Shown here in pieces: positions 17,158-28,768 of a stretch of DNA of 64,000 nucleotides. The position numbers and the translations under genes were made by a program. The DNA comes from Sphingomonas piscis (GTDB lineage Bacteria > Pseudomonadota > Alphaproteobacteria > Sphingomonadales > Sphingomonadaceae), in contig NZ_CP049869.1 in assembly GCF_011300455.1 (NCBI RefSeq), positions 868,001-932,000 of the forward strand. The letters are read 5' to 3'. Every line of letters begins with the position of its first letter. The first letter of the stretch is position 1. The notes below the pieces were generated by a model. The model searched no databases and was not told the DNA's origin. It was given only the letters and a program-made list of their open reading frames with translations.

Positions 17158-17233
17158 TGGTGGAGCTGAGGGGAATCGAACCCCTGACCTCTGCAGTGCG
17201 ATTGCAGCGCTCTCCCATCTGAGCTACAGCCCC
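17158..17233 (-). tRNA. tRNA-Ala (anticodon CGC)
   Basis: On the minus strand a 76-base cloverleaf starts GGGGCTGTAGCTC and ends CAGCTCC-A-CCA, so the CCA tail is encoded. The anticodon arm CTGCA-ATCGCAC-TGCAG places CGC at positions 34-36 with T33. The T arm is AGGGG-TTCGATT-CCCCT. The acceptor stem has the G3:U70 pair that identifies alanine tRNAs. It decodes GCG, a common alanine codon in GC-rich genomes. The rest of the 366-base gap between the Rrf2 gene and the next coding region shows no other gene. Confidence 0.97.
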
Positions 17234-17457
17234 GCGCCCGGACAGCGGCGCTCAGATGTTTCTGAATCGCCGCGGCAGGCGGGCTCCATAACCGCGGTTC
17301 CTCCCCTTGCAACGCGCTTGTCCCGGCAGGATGTCGGACTGGCGCACTTGCCGCTCTCGCCGCCCGTGGCACCGGAACGGCCTATGAGCCCCGCACGTTT
17401 TCCTGACTCAGATTAGCCGCTGCCGATTGCGGCGGCGTCACCTTGGAGGACAGACAT

Positions 17458-18486
17458 ATGGGCTATGACCGTGATGAGGCGGATTATGGGCGCCAGGATC
17501 GCAGCCGATGGGCAGACGACCGCTCGTCGCCACGACAGGGTTCCGGACGCAGCGAACGCGGCTTCTTCGAACGGGCCGGCGACGAGATTGCGTCCTGGTT
17601 CGGAAGCGACGACGACGGTGGCCGCGACAGCCGCGACGGCAACTGGGACCGTGAACGGGGCGACGATCGCCAGCGCGGCGGCTGGATGAGCGGCGAGCAT
17701 CGCGACCGCGGGAATGATTGGCGCAACCAGGAGCGAAGCCGCGCAAACCCGGGTCGTGACGATCGTAATGAATGGCTTGGCGGCCGTTCGCCGGAGCATA
17801 GCTCACGAGACCGGTACGATCGCAGCCAATCGGAAGAGCGCTCCTATCGGTCGGACCACGACGGCGACCAGCGCGGCTACCGTCCGGTCACCGGCGACTA
17901 CGGCCGCAGCAGTTTCAACGATCGCCAGCAGCCGCAGCGGGGTGACCAGCACGACAAGCAGCAGAGCAATTGGGATCGCGACGATTACCGCCGCACCAGC
18001 TTCGCCGGCTCGTCAGACCGCTCGCAGCATCATGACCCGCATTATCGGCAATGGCGGGAGCGGCACATGCAGGAGCTCGACCGCGATTATCACGACTATC
18101 ATCGCGAGCGGCAGACGCGCTTCGACGATGACTTCGGTGGCTGGCGCAACAAGCGGCAGGAGAAGCGCTCCTTGCTCGGCCAGGTTCGGGAGCATCTCGA
18201 GGTCGTTGGCAGCGACGGCGAGCATGTCGGCACAGTCGACAAGGTGGCCGGCGACCGCATCATTCTGACCCGCAACGATCCAGCTGCCGGCGGTCACCAT
18301 TCGATTGCCTGCACGCTGGTAGACCGGGTCGAGAATGGCCGCGTAATTCTGGACACCACCGCCGAGCAGGCCCGAAACCGCTGGCGGGACGAAGACCGCA
18401 GCCGCGCCCTGTTCGAGCGGGAGGATCAGGGCCAGGCCGGCCCCGGCATTCTCGACCGGAGCTTCTCGGGAACCTACCGCGACTAA
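17458..18486 (+). CDS. SWFGD / DUF2171-domain protein
   Basis: 342 residues. The first 240 are extremely hydrophilic, rich in R, D, G, S, Q and H, and probably disordered. Near residue 35 lies GFFERAGDEIASWFGSDD, the short SWFGD-type motif. The C-terminal 100 residues form a DUF2171-like, PRC-barrel-related domain (VVGSDGEHVGTVDKVAGDRIILT...VDRVENGRVILDTTAEQA). Function is unknown; such proteins are common in sphingomonads and often linked to stress, by inference only. GGAGGA seven bases before the ATG at 17458 decides against an upstream TTG. Confidence 0.82.
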   Translation: MGYDRDEADYGRQDRSRWADDRSSPRQGSGRSERGFFERAGDEIASWFGSDDDGGRDSRDGNWDRERGDDRQRGGWMSGEHRDRGNDWRNQERSRANPGRDDRNEWLGGRSPEHSSRDRYDRSQSEERSYRSDHDGDQRGYRPVTGDYGRSSFNDRQQPQRGDQHDKQQSNWDRDDYRRTSFAGSSDRSQHHDPHYRQWRERHMQELDRDYHDYHRERQTRFDDDFGGWRNKRQEKRSLLGQVREHLEVVGSDGEHVGTVDKVAGDRIILTRNDPAAGGHHSIACTLVDRVENGRVILDTTAEQARNRWRDEDRSRALFEREDQGQAGPGILDRSFSGTYRD

Positions 18487-18520
18487 GCGGGCGGTCGCTC
18501 CCTCTTTCCCGGGGAGGATT

Positions 18521-18553
18521 GGCCCGGCCGTTCAAGCGACGGCCGGGCCTTTA
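18521..18553 (+). terminator. Terminator after the DUF2171 gene
   Basis: A perfect 10-bp stem GGCCCGGCCG / CGGCCGGGCC at 18521-18530 and 18540-18549 with a nine-base loop, followed by TTTAT. It may also serve the convergent metalloprotease gene. Confidence 0.8.
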
Positions 18554-18564
18554 TCGTTCAGGCG

Positions 18565-19443
18565 TTAGCGGTTGAAGGTGCAGGCGGCGGGGTTGCCGGT
18601 TTCCAGTCCCTTGCGGAGCGCGGCCATGCGCTGCGCCGAGGTGCCGTGGGTGAACTTGTCCGGGGAGACGCGCCCCTGTGTCAGCGTATCGTCGCCGATC
18701 GCCTCAGCGGCCTTCATGCCTTCCTCGAAGTCGCCCGCTTCCATGAGGTTCTTGTCGTTGGCTGCCCATACGCCGGCATAGCAGTCGGCCTGCAGTTCGA
18801 CCCCGACCTGAACCGCGTTGCCTTCCGCCTCGCTCGAGCGCGCCTGCGCATTCTGCGCCCGCTCCAGCGTGCCTTCCAGGTTCTGGACATGGTGGCCGAC
18901 CTCATGCGCGATAACATAGGCCATGGCGAAATCACCCGGCGCTCCAAACCGCCGCGACAGCTCATTAAAGAAATCCGGATCGATGTAGATGCGCTGGTCG
19001 GTCGGGCAGTAGAATGGCCCCATCGCCGCCTGCGCCGCACCGCAGCCCGACCGGCCGCTCGTCGAATAAGCAACCAGGGTAGTCGGAGTGTAGCGCTGAC
19101 CCGACCGGGCGAAAAGGTCGGTCCAGCGGCGCTCGGTGGAGCCGAGCACCCGCGTCATCAGATCCCGCATCTGCGGATCCAGGCTAGAGGCCGCATTGGG
19201 CTGGCCTGGCGCGCTCGTCGTCGTGCCTGGGCCCGTGGGAATCAGTCCGCCGCCGCCGCCAAGGGTCGAAAGCGCGCAATAGCCGAGAAGAAGGACCAGC
19301 ACGCCGACGATGCCGAAGCGGCTCATCACCATCGGCAATAGGCAGCCCAGCATGTTGCCGCCACCTCCGCCAAGCCCGAAGCCGCCACCTCGGCCCGTGT
19401 TGTCGATGAAGTTACCGCTCGGATCCTCGTCGCCTAGCCGCAC
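18565..19443 (-). CDS. Neutral zinc metallopeptidase, YpfJ family
   Basis: 292 residues. A short N-terminal tail (VRLGDEDPSGNF) is followed by a glycine-rich stretch, one membrane segment (FGIVGVLVLLLGYCAL) and a periplasmic-type peptidase domain with the zinc motif HEVGHH (family HExxH). Typical flanking blocks are FYCPTDQRIYIDPDFF, ELQADCYAGVWA and HGTSAQRMAALRKGLETG. The GTG at 19443 is chosen because GGAGGAGG lies seven bases upstream and because family members start with this RLDDE-like sequence; a longer frame to 19572 has no such support. The substrate is unknown. Confidence 0.88.
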   Translation of the reverse strand: MRLGDEDPSGNFIDNTGRGGGFGLGGGGGNMLGCLLPMVMSRFGIVGVLVLLLGYCALSTLGGGGGLIPTGPGTTTSAPGQPNAASSLDPQMRDLMTRVLGSTERRWTDLFARSGQRYTPTTLVAYSTSGRSGCGAAQAAMGPFYCPTDQRIYIDPDFFNELSRRFGAPGDFAMAYVIAHEVGHHVQNLEGTLERAQNAQARSSEAEGNAVQVGVELQADCYAGVWAANDKNLMEAGDFEEGMKAAEAIGDDTLTQGRVSPDKFTHGTSAQRMAALRKGLETGNPAACTFNR

Positions 19444-19547
19444 CCCTGTTCCTCCTCCTGTTTCGAAGTCGTAATGCTTGGCCGCGTCCCCGGTTGCAAA
19501 GGACGGCGCCGAGCGGCTAGCCCAATGCGCAAGAAAGGCGGTTACTG

Positions 19548-20315
19548 ATGCTTCTCCAAGGCAAGGTCGCACTGGTCACCGGCTCCACCTCCGGCATCGG
19601 GTTCGCGATCGCCAGCGCGCTTGCCGGCGAGGGAGCGAGGGTGATGATCAACGGCTTCGGCGACCCGGACGAGATCGTCGGCATCTGCAAGGCGCTCGGC
19701 GCGCTTCACGACGGCGCCGACATGTCGAGCCCTCAAGACATCGAAGCGATGATCGCGCGCTGCACTGCCGAGCTCGGTGCTCCGGACATCCTCGTCAACA
19801 ATGCCGGTGTGCAGCATGTGGCGCCGATTGCCGACTTCCCGCCCAACAAGTGGGATCAGATCATCGCCATAAACCTGTCCGCCGCCTTCCACACGACCCG
19901 CTTGGTCGTGCCCGCCATGCGTGAAAAGGGTTGGGGCCGGATCATCAATACGGCGTCGGCGCACAGCCTGGTCGCTTCACCCGGCAAGGCCGCTTATGTC
20001 GCCGCCAAGCATGCCGTTGCGGGCCTGACGAAGACGGTGGCGCTTGAGACCGCGCAGGACGGGATCACCGTCAACTGCATCTCGCCAGGCTACGTCTGGA
20101 CCCCGTTGGTGGAGAAACAGATCCCGGACACGATGGCGGCACGCGGCCTGACGCGCGAGCAGGTGATGAACGATGTGCTGCTCGCCGCCCAGCCAACCAA
20201 AAGGTTTGTGACGGTGGAGGAAGTCGCCGCCCTTGCCTTGTTCCTGTGCCGGGACGAAGCGGCGTCGATCACCGGCGCCAATCTCAGCATGGACGGCGGC
20301 TGGACAGCTGCCTAA
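19548..20315 (+). CDS. 3-hydroxybutyrate dehydrogenase
   Basis: 255-residue short-chain dehydrogenase that interconverts D-3-hydroxybutyrate and acetoacetate with NAD. The cofactor motif is TGSTSGIG, and NNAGVQHVAPI is typical of this enzyme. The catalytic serine lies in NTASAHSLVASP and the Y-x3-K pair in AAYVAAKHAV. The C terminus SITGANLSMDGGWTA matches the family. It suggests use of polyhydroxybutyrate or ketone bodies, but no PHB depolymerase or synthase gene is in the window. AAAGG precedes the ATG. The next gene starts 10 bases after its stop. Confidence 0.9.
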   Translation: MLLQGKVALVTGSTSGIGFAIASALAGEGARVMINGFGDPDEIVGICKALGALHDGADMSSPQDIEAMIARCTAELGAPDILVNNAGVQHVAPIADFPPNKWDQIIAINLSAAFHTTRLVVPAMREKGWGRIINTASAHSLVASPGKAAYVAAKHAVAGLTKTVALETAQDGITVNCISPGYVWTPLVEKQIPDTMAARGLTREQVMNDVLLAAQPTKRFVTVEEVAALALFLCRDEAASITGANLSMDGGWTAA

Positions 20316-20325
20316 GCTCGGCACC

Positions 20326-20955
20326 ATGCGCCGTCTCCTGCCCCTCGCCGCCTTTGCCGCCACAGCAGGCTGTACGGCGGCGACGACGACGGCCCCGCCA
20401 CAGCCGGTCGCGAGCCCCTTGCCCGCTTGGCGCAGCACGGCCACGGAGGATGACAGGCTCCGCCTCCGGAACTGGCGAAGCAGCTTTTCGGCCGCGCTCG
20501 CCGCCGCCCGACGATCCGGTCACGGAGCGGCGATCGATCGCGAAGGTTCGCTTCTGCAGCCGGACTCCGCCCTCGGTGGCGGGCCGATCCCAGCCGGCGA
20601 CTATCGCTGCCGCGTGATCAAGCTCGGTGCTCGCTCGCAAGGGCTGCTCGACTATGTCGCATACCCTTATTTTCGCTGCCGCGTGGGCGGATCGGGAACG
20701 CTTCAAAGCTTTTCCAAGCTGACCGGGTCGCAACGTGTCTACGGCCGCATCTATCCCGGCGACACGCTTCGCCAGGTGTTCCTCGGCACCCTTGTGCTCG
20801 GCGACGAGACGGCGGCGATGCGCTACGGTGCGGACCGGGAGCGGGATGTCGCTGGGCTTTTGGAGCGCATCGGTCCGGCGCGGTGGCGCATGGTCATGCC
20901 CCGCCCGCACTTTGAATCCCTGCTCGACGTTCTTGAGCTCGTTCCTGCCCAATGA
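20326..20955 (+). CDS. DUF4893-domain protein, probable exported or lipoprotein
   Basis: 209 residues. The N terminus MRRLLPLAAFAATAGC is a short signal with a possible but imperfect lipobox (TAGC). The body has the DUF4893-like pattern DRLRLRNWRSSFSAAL, IPAGDYRCRVIKLGARS and GRIYPGDTLRQVFLGTLVLG. Function is unknown; the family is frequent in sphingomonads. The ATG at 20326 gives a clean signal peptide, whereas an earlier in-frame start would run back into the dehydrogenase gene. The M20 gene starts seven bases after its stop. Confidence 0.78.
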   Translation: MRRLLPLAAFAATAGCTAATTTAPPQPVASPLPAWRSTATEDDRLRLRNWRSSFSAALAAARRSGHGAAIDREGSLLQPDSALGGGPIPAGDYRCRVIKLGARSQGLLDYVAYPYFRCRVGGSGTLQSFSKLTGSQRVYGRIYPGDTLRQVFLGTLVLGDETAAMRYGADRERDVAGLLERIGPARWRMVMPRPHFESLLDVLELVPAQ

Positions 20956-20962
20956 GGTCCGC

Positions 20963-22276
20963 TTGCGCCGCTTCCTGCTCGGCCTGCTGGTCATGACCCT
21001 TCCGGCCGACCTCGATGCGGCAACACTGAAGCAGGCCATTGCCGCCGACTTGCCGCGATTGATGTCGCTCTACCGCGACCTCCATGCCCACCCGGAACTG
21101 TCGATGCAGGAGCATCGCACCGCAGCCAAGCTCGCCGCCGAGGCGCGCACCTTAGGGTTCGACGTAACGGAAAAAGTCGGCGGCACGGGCGTCGTCGCGG
21201 TGATGAAGAACGGCGCCGGCCCGGTGCTCCTGATCCGTGCCGATATGGACGCCCTGCCCCTTGAGGAGCAGACGGGCCTGCCATTCGCGTCCAAGGCGCG
21301 CGCAGTCGCCCATTCGGGCGTGGAAAGCGGCGTCATGCATGCGTGCGGTCACGACACGCACATGGCCGGCTGGATCGGCACGGCGCGGCGTCTCGCGGCC
21401 GCCAAGGAGCAGTGGTCCGGAACTTTGGTGATGATCCTGCAGCCGGGCGAAGAGACCGGCGAAGGCGCGCGGGCGATGCTCGACGACGGGCTCTACACCC
21501 GCTTCCCCAAGCCCCAATATGCCCTTGCCTTCCACGACGCGGCGACGTTGCCGGCGGGCGTGATCGGGATCACACCGGGCTATGCGCTCGCCAATGTCGA
21601 TAGCGTCGACATATTGGTGCATGGCGTCGGCGGGCACGGCGCCTACCCGCACACCACCCGCGACCCGATCGTGCTTGCCGCCCGCATCGTCCTGACCCTG
21701 CAGACTTTGGTTAGCCGGGAGAACGACCCGGCGAACCCCGCAGTCGTCACGGTGGGCAGCTTCCATGCCGGCACCAAGCACAACATCATCTCCGACGAGG
21801 CGCGGCTCCAATTGACGGTGCGAAGCTACACGCCCGAAGTTCGCCAGATGCTGCTGGAAGGCGTGAAACGGATCGCGCGGGGCGAAGCGATCGCCGCCGG
21901 CATGCCCGACGACAAGATGCCGGAGGTCACCTGGCGCGACAACGAATATACCCCCGCCGCCTTCAACACGGAAAAGTTCAGCAGCCGCGCCCTTTCTCTG
22001 TTCGGCCAGCACTTCGGCGCCGAGTGGGTGACCAAGACCCCCGCCGTCATGGGGGGCGAGGATTTCAGCCGCTACCGGCTGGCGGACCCGTCGATTGAAA
22101 GCCTGATCTTTTGGGTCGGCGGAACGCCGCGCAAGCAATGGGATGCTGCCGGCGGCAACGCGCAGAAGCTGCCGTCCCTGCACAGCCCGTTCTGGGCGCC
22201 GGAGGCGGAGACGGTGATTGCCACCGCCACGGAGGCGCTCACCGTGGCGGCGCTGGACGTTCTGAAGAAGCAGTAG
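20963..22276 (+). CDS. M20-family amidohydrolase/carboxypeptidase with signal peptide
   Basis: 437-residue zinc amidohydrolase of the M20D type (hippuricase/IAA-amino-acid hydrolase group). Metal-binding and catalytic blocks are visible: LRDLHAHPELSMQE-like start, RADMDALPLEE, MHACGHDTHMA, LQPGEETGEGARAM, VHGVGGHGAYPHTTRDP and MGGEDFSRY. A TTG at 20963 with GAGG five bases upstream gives MRRFLLGLLVMTLPADLDA, a plausible signal peptide, so the enzyme is probably periplasmic. It lies directly after the DUF4893 gene and likely shares its transcript. Confidence 0.88.
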   Translation: MRRFLLGLLVMTLPADLDAATLKQAIAADLPRLMSLYRDLHAHPELSMQEHRTAAKLAAEARTLGFDVTEKVGGTGVVAVMKNGAGPVLLIRADMDALPLEEQTGLPFASKARAVAHSGVESGVMHACGHDTHMAGWIGTARRLAAAKEQWSGTLVMILQPGEETGEGARAMLDDGLYTRFPKPQYALAFHDAATLPAGVIGITPGYALANVDSVDILVHGVGGHGAYPHTTRDPIVLAARIVLTLQTLVSRENDPANPAVVTVGSFHAGTKHNIISDEARLQLTVRSYTPEVRQMLLEGVKRIARGEAIAAGMPDDKMPEVTWRDNEYTPAAFNTEKFSSRALSLFGQHFGAEWVTKTPAVMGGEDFSRYRLADPSIESLIFWVGGTPRKQWDAAGGNAQKLPSLHSPFWAPEAETVIATATEALTVAALDVLKKQ

Positions 22277-22319
22277 CGACCGCCGCGTAACGCGCGTTCA
22301 CCACTTCTTTGTAAATTTT

Positions 22320-22343
22320 GCCGACAGTCCTCCTTATGTCGGC
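22320..22343. promoter_or_regulatory. 7-bp inverted repeat upstream of the PrsK gene
   Basis: GCCGACA at 22320-22326 and TGTCGGC at 22337-22343 are separated by ten bases, and TTTGTAAATTTT directly precedes the left arm. It sits 21 bases before the prsK start, in the 88-base gap after the M20 gene. It could be a PrsR-type enhancer or another operator; no sigma-54 -24/-12 element is obvious. Confidence 0.4.
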
Positions 22344-22364
22344 GAACCTTACAGCGGCTGCACC

Positions 22365-24422
22365 TTGGCGGCCCTGATCATCTTGTGGAGCCATGCGCTT
22401 GCAGCGGCCGCCTTTGCCGCGCTCATCCTGTGGCGCCTTGGTGTCGGCAGCGCAGGCCGTCAGCGCCTGCTGCTCGGCGCCTTGGCAATCACCGCCTGCT
22501 GGTGCTGGATTTCCGGCCTCTACGCCGGCTCGGCTCTCTCCTCTTATGCCGAGACGGCCCGAAACCTCATCTGGGTCAGCCTTCTCTACAGCCTGTCGGC
22601 GCGGTCGGACGAGCGGCAGCATGGCGCTCGACTGGTCTACGCCGCCGTCGCCGCCGTGTTCGGCTTCCAGTGCGTTGCCGATGCGCTCGTCCTCGTCACC
22701 CAGTCCCAAACGAGTTGGGAAACCGCCATCCTTCTGCGGATGACGGCGGCTGCGGGCGGGCTTGTCCTCGTTCACAACCTTTACGGCCAGGCCGCACCGA
22801 CCAGCCGAACCAGTCTTCGTCCGATGATGCTCGGCCTTGCGCTGCTGTGGGCTTACGACCTCAACTTATACACCGTCTCTTACCTGAAATCGTCTCTGTC
22901 AGGCACATTGATCGAGTGGCGCGGTCTGGCTCTTGCGCTGACGTCGCCCTTGTTCGCGCTGGGCGCTCGCAATGAGGATGGGTCGCGGGTCCGGCTGTCG
23001 CGAGCCGCCACCTTCCAGTCGCTCTCCCTCCTCGCCATTTGCGCTTACTTTGCAGTCATGGCGGTTCTTGCCACCGCCACGCGCAATTCGGGCTTCGACC
23101 TTTCCGGCGCGCTTCTGATCGCCACGCTCGCCGCGCTGACGGTGGCCGGGATGGTTCTGCTACCCAGCGCCCGTGCGCGGAGCTGGGCCAAGGTGAAGAT
23201 CGCCAAGCATCTGTTCGAGCATCGGTACGATTACCGGACGGAGTGGTTGCGCTTCACCGAAACGCTCGGCAGCGCCGGCCATGACGCGCCACGCATGGGC
23301 GAGCGCGTGGCACGGGCGCTGGCGGACATTTTGGAAGCTCCGGCGGCGCTGCTGCTTACCGCCGACGGGGCGGGAAATCTTGCGGGCAGCTCGTCCTGGC
23401 AGTGGGACGGTGCCACGCCGCCGCTTGCCGCCGGGCCCACCGGCGCGGGCTTCTGGGAACGGATGGAGTCCAGTGGGCGGATCGTCGAATTCGATGCACT
23501 CCGCGGCGGCTGGGCCGAGCCGCCGGAAAAGGCGCTGGCCACCCCGGCCTGGATCCTTGAAGACCGGTCGATCTGGGTCGGCGTGCCGCTGATCCACCAT
23601 GGGAAACTTGCCGGTCTCGTTCTGCTCGCGGCGCCCGATTACCGGCGTCCCCTCGATTGGGAAGATTTCGATCTCCTGCGCACGGCGGGTAGACAGGCGG
23701 CAAGCTCGCTGGCCGAAGCGCATGGTCAGGAAGCCTTGTCGACGGCGCAGCGCTTCGAAGAATTCAATCGACGCTTCGCCTTCATCCTCCACGATGTGAA
23801 GAACCTCGTCAGCCAGTTGTCCCTGCTCACGCGCAACGCCGAACGCCATGCTGACAATGCGGAGTTCCGCGCCGACATGATTGCGACCCTGAAAAGCTCC
23901 GTCGGCAAGATGAACGATTTGCTTGCGCGACTGTCGCCTCAGGCCGGGCAGCGCCCCCTTCGGCCGGAACCGCAGCCGCTTGGTCCCGTGCTCACCGCCG
24001 CAATCGCCGCCAAACGGCGGGCCCACGACGTCCGCCTGCATGGCGACGGCAATGTTTGGGCACAAGTCGACGCGGCCGCGCTTGAGCAAGCGGTTGGCCA
24101 CCTTCTTCAGAATGCGGTGGAGGCGAGCCCGCTCACCGAGCCTGTCAGCTTGCGTGTCACCGACCGCGGCGATGAGATTGAAGTCGCCATTACCGACAAG
24201 GGGTGCGGCATGGACGGCGACTTCATCCGCAACCGCTTGTTCAAGCCATTCGCCTCCACCAAGGCGAGCGGCTTCGGCATCGGAACGTTCGAAGCCCGCT
24301 CCCTCATCCTTGCGATGGGCGGACGGATCGCCGTCGACAGCCGCCCGGGCCAGGGCACCACCTTCGCCATTCTCCTTCCTGCCGCACCCGCAGCGGCCGA
24401 ACCCGAACGGAAGATCGCATGA
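22365..24422 (+). CDS. prsK: PEP-CTERM/exosortase system histidine kinase PrsK
   Basis: 685-residue membrane sensor kinase. About eight transmembrane helices fill residues 1-265, then a GAF-like domain (about 310-450), then a divergent HisKA with His476 (FILHDVKNLVSQLSLL). The ATPase domain shows HLLQNAVEASP, TDKGCGM and GFGIGTFEARSLI. This architecture is that of PrsK, which with PrsR controls PEP-CTERM protein and exopolysaccharide genes through sigma-54. The start is a TTG that yields the first hydrophobic helix. Its stop overlaps the prsR ATG (ATGA). No exosortase or PEP-CTERM protein is seen in the window. Confidence 0.9.
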   Translation: MAALIILWSHALAAAAFAALILWRLGVGSAGRQRLLLGALAITACWCWISGLYAGSALSSYAETARNLIWVSLLYSLSARSDERQHGARLVYAAVAAVFGFQCVADALVLVTQSQTSWETAILLRMTAAAGGLVLVHNLYGQAAPTSRTSLRPMMLGLALLWAYDLNLYTVSYLKSSLSGTLIEWRGLALALTSPLFALGARNEDGSRVRLSRAATFQSLSLLAICAYFAVMAVLATATRNSGFDLSGALLIATLAALTVAGMVLLPSARARSWAKVKIAKHLFEHRYDYRTEWLRFTETLGSAGHDAPRMGERVARALADILEAPAALLLTADGAGNLAGSSSWQWDGATPPLAAGPTGAGFWERMESSGRIVEFDALRGGWAEPPEKALATPAWILEDRSIWVGVPLIHHGKLAGLVLLAAPDYRRPLDWEDFDLLRTAGRQAASSLAEAHGQEALSTAQRFEEFNRRFAFILHDVKNLVSQLSLLTRNAERHADNAEFRADMIATLKSSVGKMNDLLARLSPQAGQRPLRPEPQPLGPVLTAAIAAKRRAHDVRLHGDGNVWAQVDAAALEQAVGHLLQNAVEASPLTEPVSLRVTDRGDEIEVAITDKGCGMDGDFIRNRLFKPFASTKASGFGIGTFEARSLILAMGGRIAVDSRPGQGTTFAILLPAAPAAAEPERKIA

Positions 24423-25777
24423 CCGACACCAACCTCCCCGTGCTGCTCGTCGTTGAGGATGACGAGGGCCTGCAGCGTCAGCTCAAATGGGCCTACGAAG
24501 GATATCGCGTAGTGGCGGCCGGCGACCGGCAGAGCGCCATCGAGGCGCTTCGCCTTTACGAACCGGCCGTCGTGACCCTGGACCTTGGCCTCCCGCCCGA
24601 TCCCGACGGCACGGATGAGGGCTTTGCGACCTTGTCGGAGATCCTTCGGCTGAAGCCCGACACCAAGGTCATTGTTGCGTCCGGGCACGGCGCCCGGGAA
24701 AGCGCGCTTAGGGCAATCTCGCTCGGCGCCTATGACTTCTACCGCAAGCCGCTCGACATCGACGAGCTCGGCCTCATCGTCGCCCGCGCCTTCCACCTCC
24801 ACGGGATCGAGGCGGAGAACCGCCGGCATGAGGCCGGCGGCAGCACGGTGCTCGGCTCCATCATCAGCGCGGCGCCCGAGATGCAGAAGGTCGCGCGCAC
24901 CATCGAACGCGTCGCCAACGCAGACGTCTCGGTGATGCTGCTGGGCGCCAGCGGCACCGGCAAGGAGTTGCTTGCCCGCGCCGTGCACGACCAAAGCAAG
25001 CGCAAGAACGGCGAGTTCGTCGCCATCAACTGCGCCGCCATTCCGGAAAACCTGCTGGAGGCGGAACTGTTCGGCTATGAGCGCGGCGCGTTCACCGGTG
25101 CCGTCAAGACCAACCCCGGGAAGATCGAGCAGGCACAAGGCGGCACCTTGTTCCTCGATGAGGTTGGCGACATTCCGCTGCCGCTGCAGGTCAAGCTGCT
25201 GCGCTTTCTTCAGGAGCGGGTGATCGAGCGCATCGGCGGTCGGCAGCCGATCGCGGTGGACACCCGCATCGTCTGCGCTACCCACCAGAACCTCGACGCC
25301 ATGACGGCGGACGGCCGCTTCCGCGAGGACCTTTACTACCGCCTTGCGGAAATCGTGGTGAAGATCCCAGCGCTTGCCGAGCGGGCCGGCGATGCCGTCT
25401 TGCTTGCTCGCCATTTCGTGAACCGCTTCGCGCGCGAACTGAACAGCAAGGTGACCGGCCTATCCACAGATGCGGTGGCCGCGATCGACTCTCACAGCTG
25501 GCCCGGAAATGTCCGCGAGCTCGAGAATCGAATCAAGCGTGCCGTCATCATGGCCGACGGTAAGCAATTAACCGCCGACGACCTCGACCTCCAGGGACGC
25601 GCGCCGCAAGGCGAGGATGCGATCAACCTGCGTGCCGTTCGCGAGACGGCGGACCGCCGCGCGATCCGCCAGGCGATGAGCCGGACGGAGAATAACATCT
25701 CGGGCGCCGCCAAGCTTTTGGGGATCAGCCGGCCAACCCTTTACGACCTGCTGAAGCAGTATCAGCTGACAAGCTGA
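24419..25777 (+). CDS. prsR: PEP-CTERM-box sigma-54 response regulator PrsR
   Basis: 452-residue NtrC-type regulator. The receiver has the acidic pocket VVEDDEG and phospho-acceptor Asp55 (VTLDLGLPP). The AAA+ domain has Walker A GASGTGKE (176-183), the sigma-54 contact motif GAFTGA (223-228), and [17 protein letters not shown]. The C-terminal Fis-type HTH reads [23 protein letters not shown]. It should activate sigma-54 promoters when phosphorylated by PrsK. The ATG overlaps the prsK stop by four bases; a longer upstream in-frame start lies inside prsK and is rejected. Confidence 0.92.
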   Translation: MTDTNLPVLLVVEDDEGLQRQLKWAYEGYRVVAAGDRQSAIEALRLYEPAVVTLDLGLPPDPDGTDEGFATLSEILRLKPDTKVIVASGHGARESALRAISLGAYDFYRKPLDIDELGLIVARAFHLHGIEAENRRHEAGGSTVLGSIISAAPEMQKVARTIERVANADVSVMLLGASGTGKELLARAVHDQSKRKNGEFVAINCAAIPENLLEAELFGYERGAFTGAVKTNPGKIEQAQGGTLFLDEVGDIPLPLQVKLLRFLQERVIERIGGRQPIAVDTRIVCATHQNLDAMTADGRFREDLYYRLAEIVVKIPALAERAGDAVLLARHFVNRFARELNSKVTGLSTDAVAAIDSHSWPGNVRELENRIKRAVIMADGKQLTADDLDLQGRAPQGEDAINLRAVRETADRRAIRQAMSRTENNISGAAKLLGISRPTLYDLLKQYQLTS

Positions 25778-25932
25778 TCCAGTTTGGCGGCCACGATTCA
25801 ACTCACCGCAGCTACGACTCGTCTCATCGCAAGTATATGGAAAGCAAGCATTCAACTGGGTGACGGTAAGTGCACGTTTACCGATGCGCGAGAGCGTGGG
25901 GGTTTGACGGAGACGCTTTTCAGGTGAGGGCG

Positions 25933-26791
25933 ATGCGCTTTTTCGCATTTCTGGGTCTATTGCTTGCGGTGTCGGCGCAGCCGGCACTGGCTGTCACATC
26001 GCCGGCACTTAAGCCGGTTGAGCAACAGCTGAGGGATTTGGTCCGGGCGCGCTCGGGCGATTACGGCATCGCCGCCTTGGACCTGACCACCGGCGAGACG
26101 CTGAGTGTGCGCGGGGATGAGCCCTTCCCGATGGCGAGCACGATGAAGATTGCCGTCGCTGCGCTTTACCTGTCGCAGGTTGAGCATGGCCGCAGGTCTC
26201 TCGACAACATCATCCAGGGCCAGTCCGCGCGCAGCCTGATGGCGTCAATGATCATCAAGAGCAACAATGCGGCCACGGACATCCTGCTGAACGATCTCGG
26301 CGGCCCGGACACGCTTCAGGATTGGATTGAGCAGCATCGCCTCAGCGGGATGCGGGTCGACCGCACCATTGCCCGGCTGCTCGCCGCAAAGCGCGACCTA
26401 TACGACCTGCGCGACTCTTCGACGCCGATGGCGATGCTCAACATGCTAAGCAAGCTCGATAAGGGTGAGCTACTGCGCCCGGCCAACAAGCAATATCTGC
26501 TCGGCCTGATGGCCAAGTGCACCACGGGCAAGAACCGGATGCGCGCCTTGCTTCCGGCGGGCACCCGGGTGGAGCACAAAACTGGTACCCTGAACGGTCT
26601 GACTGCGGACGTCGGCTTCATCACTTTGCCGGATGGGCGGAGGATTGCCGTCGCTTTCTTTGCTCGCAATGGCAGCGATCGCCCGCGCACGATCGCGGAG
26701 GCCGCCTGGACCGTTTACTACGGCTTCCAAGCGCGCAACACGTTCCGGTTACAGGCAGCGTCGGCCCCGGTGACCGCAAAGCCTGCGAGTG

Positions 26792-26814
<23 letters not shown>
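25933..26814 (+). CDS. Class A beta-lactamase-like serine hydrolase (no omega-loop glutamate seen)
   Basis: 293 residues with a clear signal peptide (MRFFAFLGLLLAVSAQPALA). The serine motif S-T-M-K is at 69-72, SNN at 110-112 (usually SDN) and KTG at 216-218 (EHKTGTLNG). The omega-loop ExxLN motif holding Glu166 of true class A beta-lactamases is not visible; the region reads LLAAKRDLYDLRDSSTP. Deacylation of beta-lactams is therefore doubtful, and a peptidoglycan-related or other serine hydrolase role is possible. AGGTGAGGG precedes the chosen ATG. The 3' end overlaps the convergent ABC-F gene by 23 bases. Confidence 0.85.
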
Positions 26815-28627
<1,813 letters not shown>

Positions 28628-28768
28628 CTTGCCGGGCGGCGCCTAGCGCAGCATGGTGGCGCAAGCCAAGCGGTCGATTCGAGCCGCCCGCCTGAACCCG
28701 GCGCTTCGTTGCCATTCATAAGGCATTCAATGCTTTACGCTTAGGAGGTGGTCTCAGGAATTATCGTC

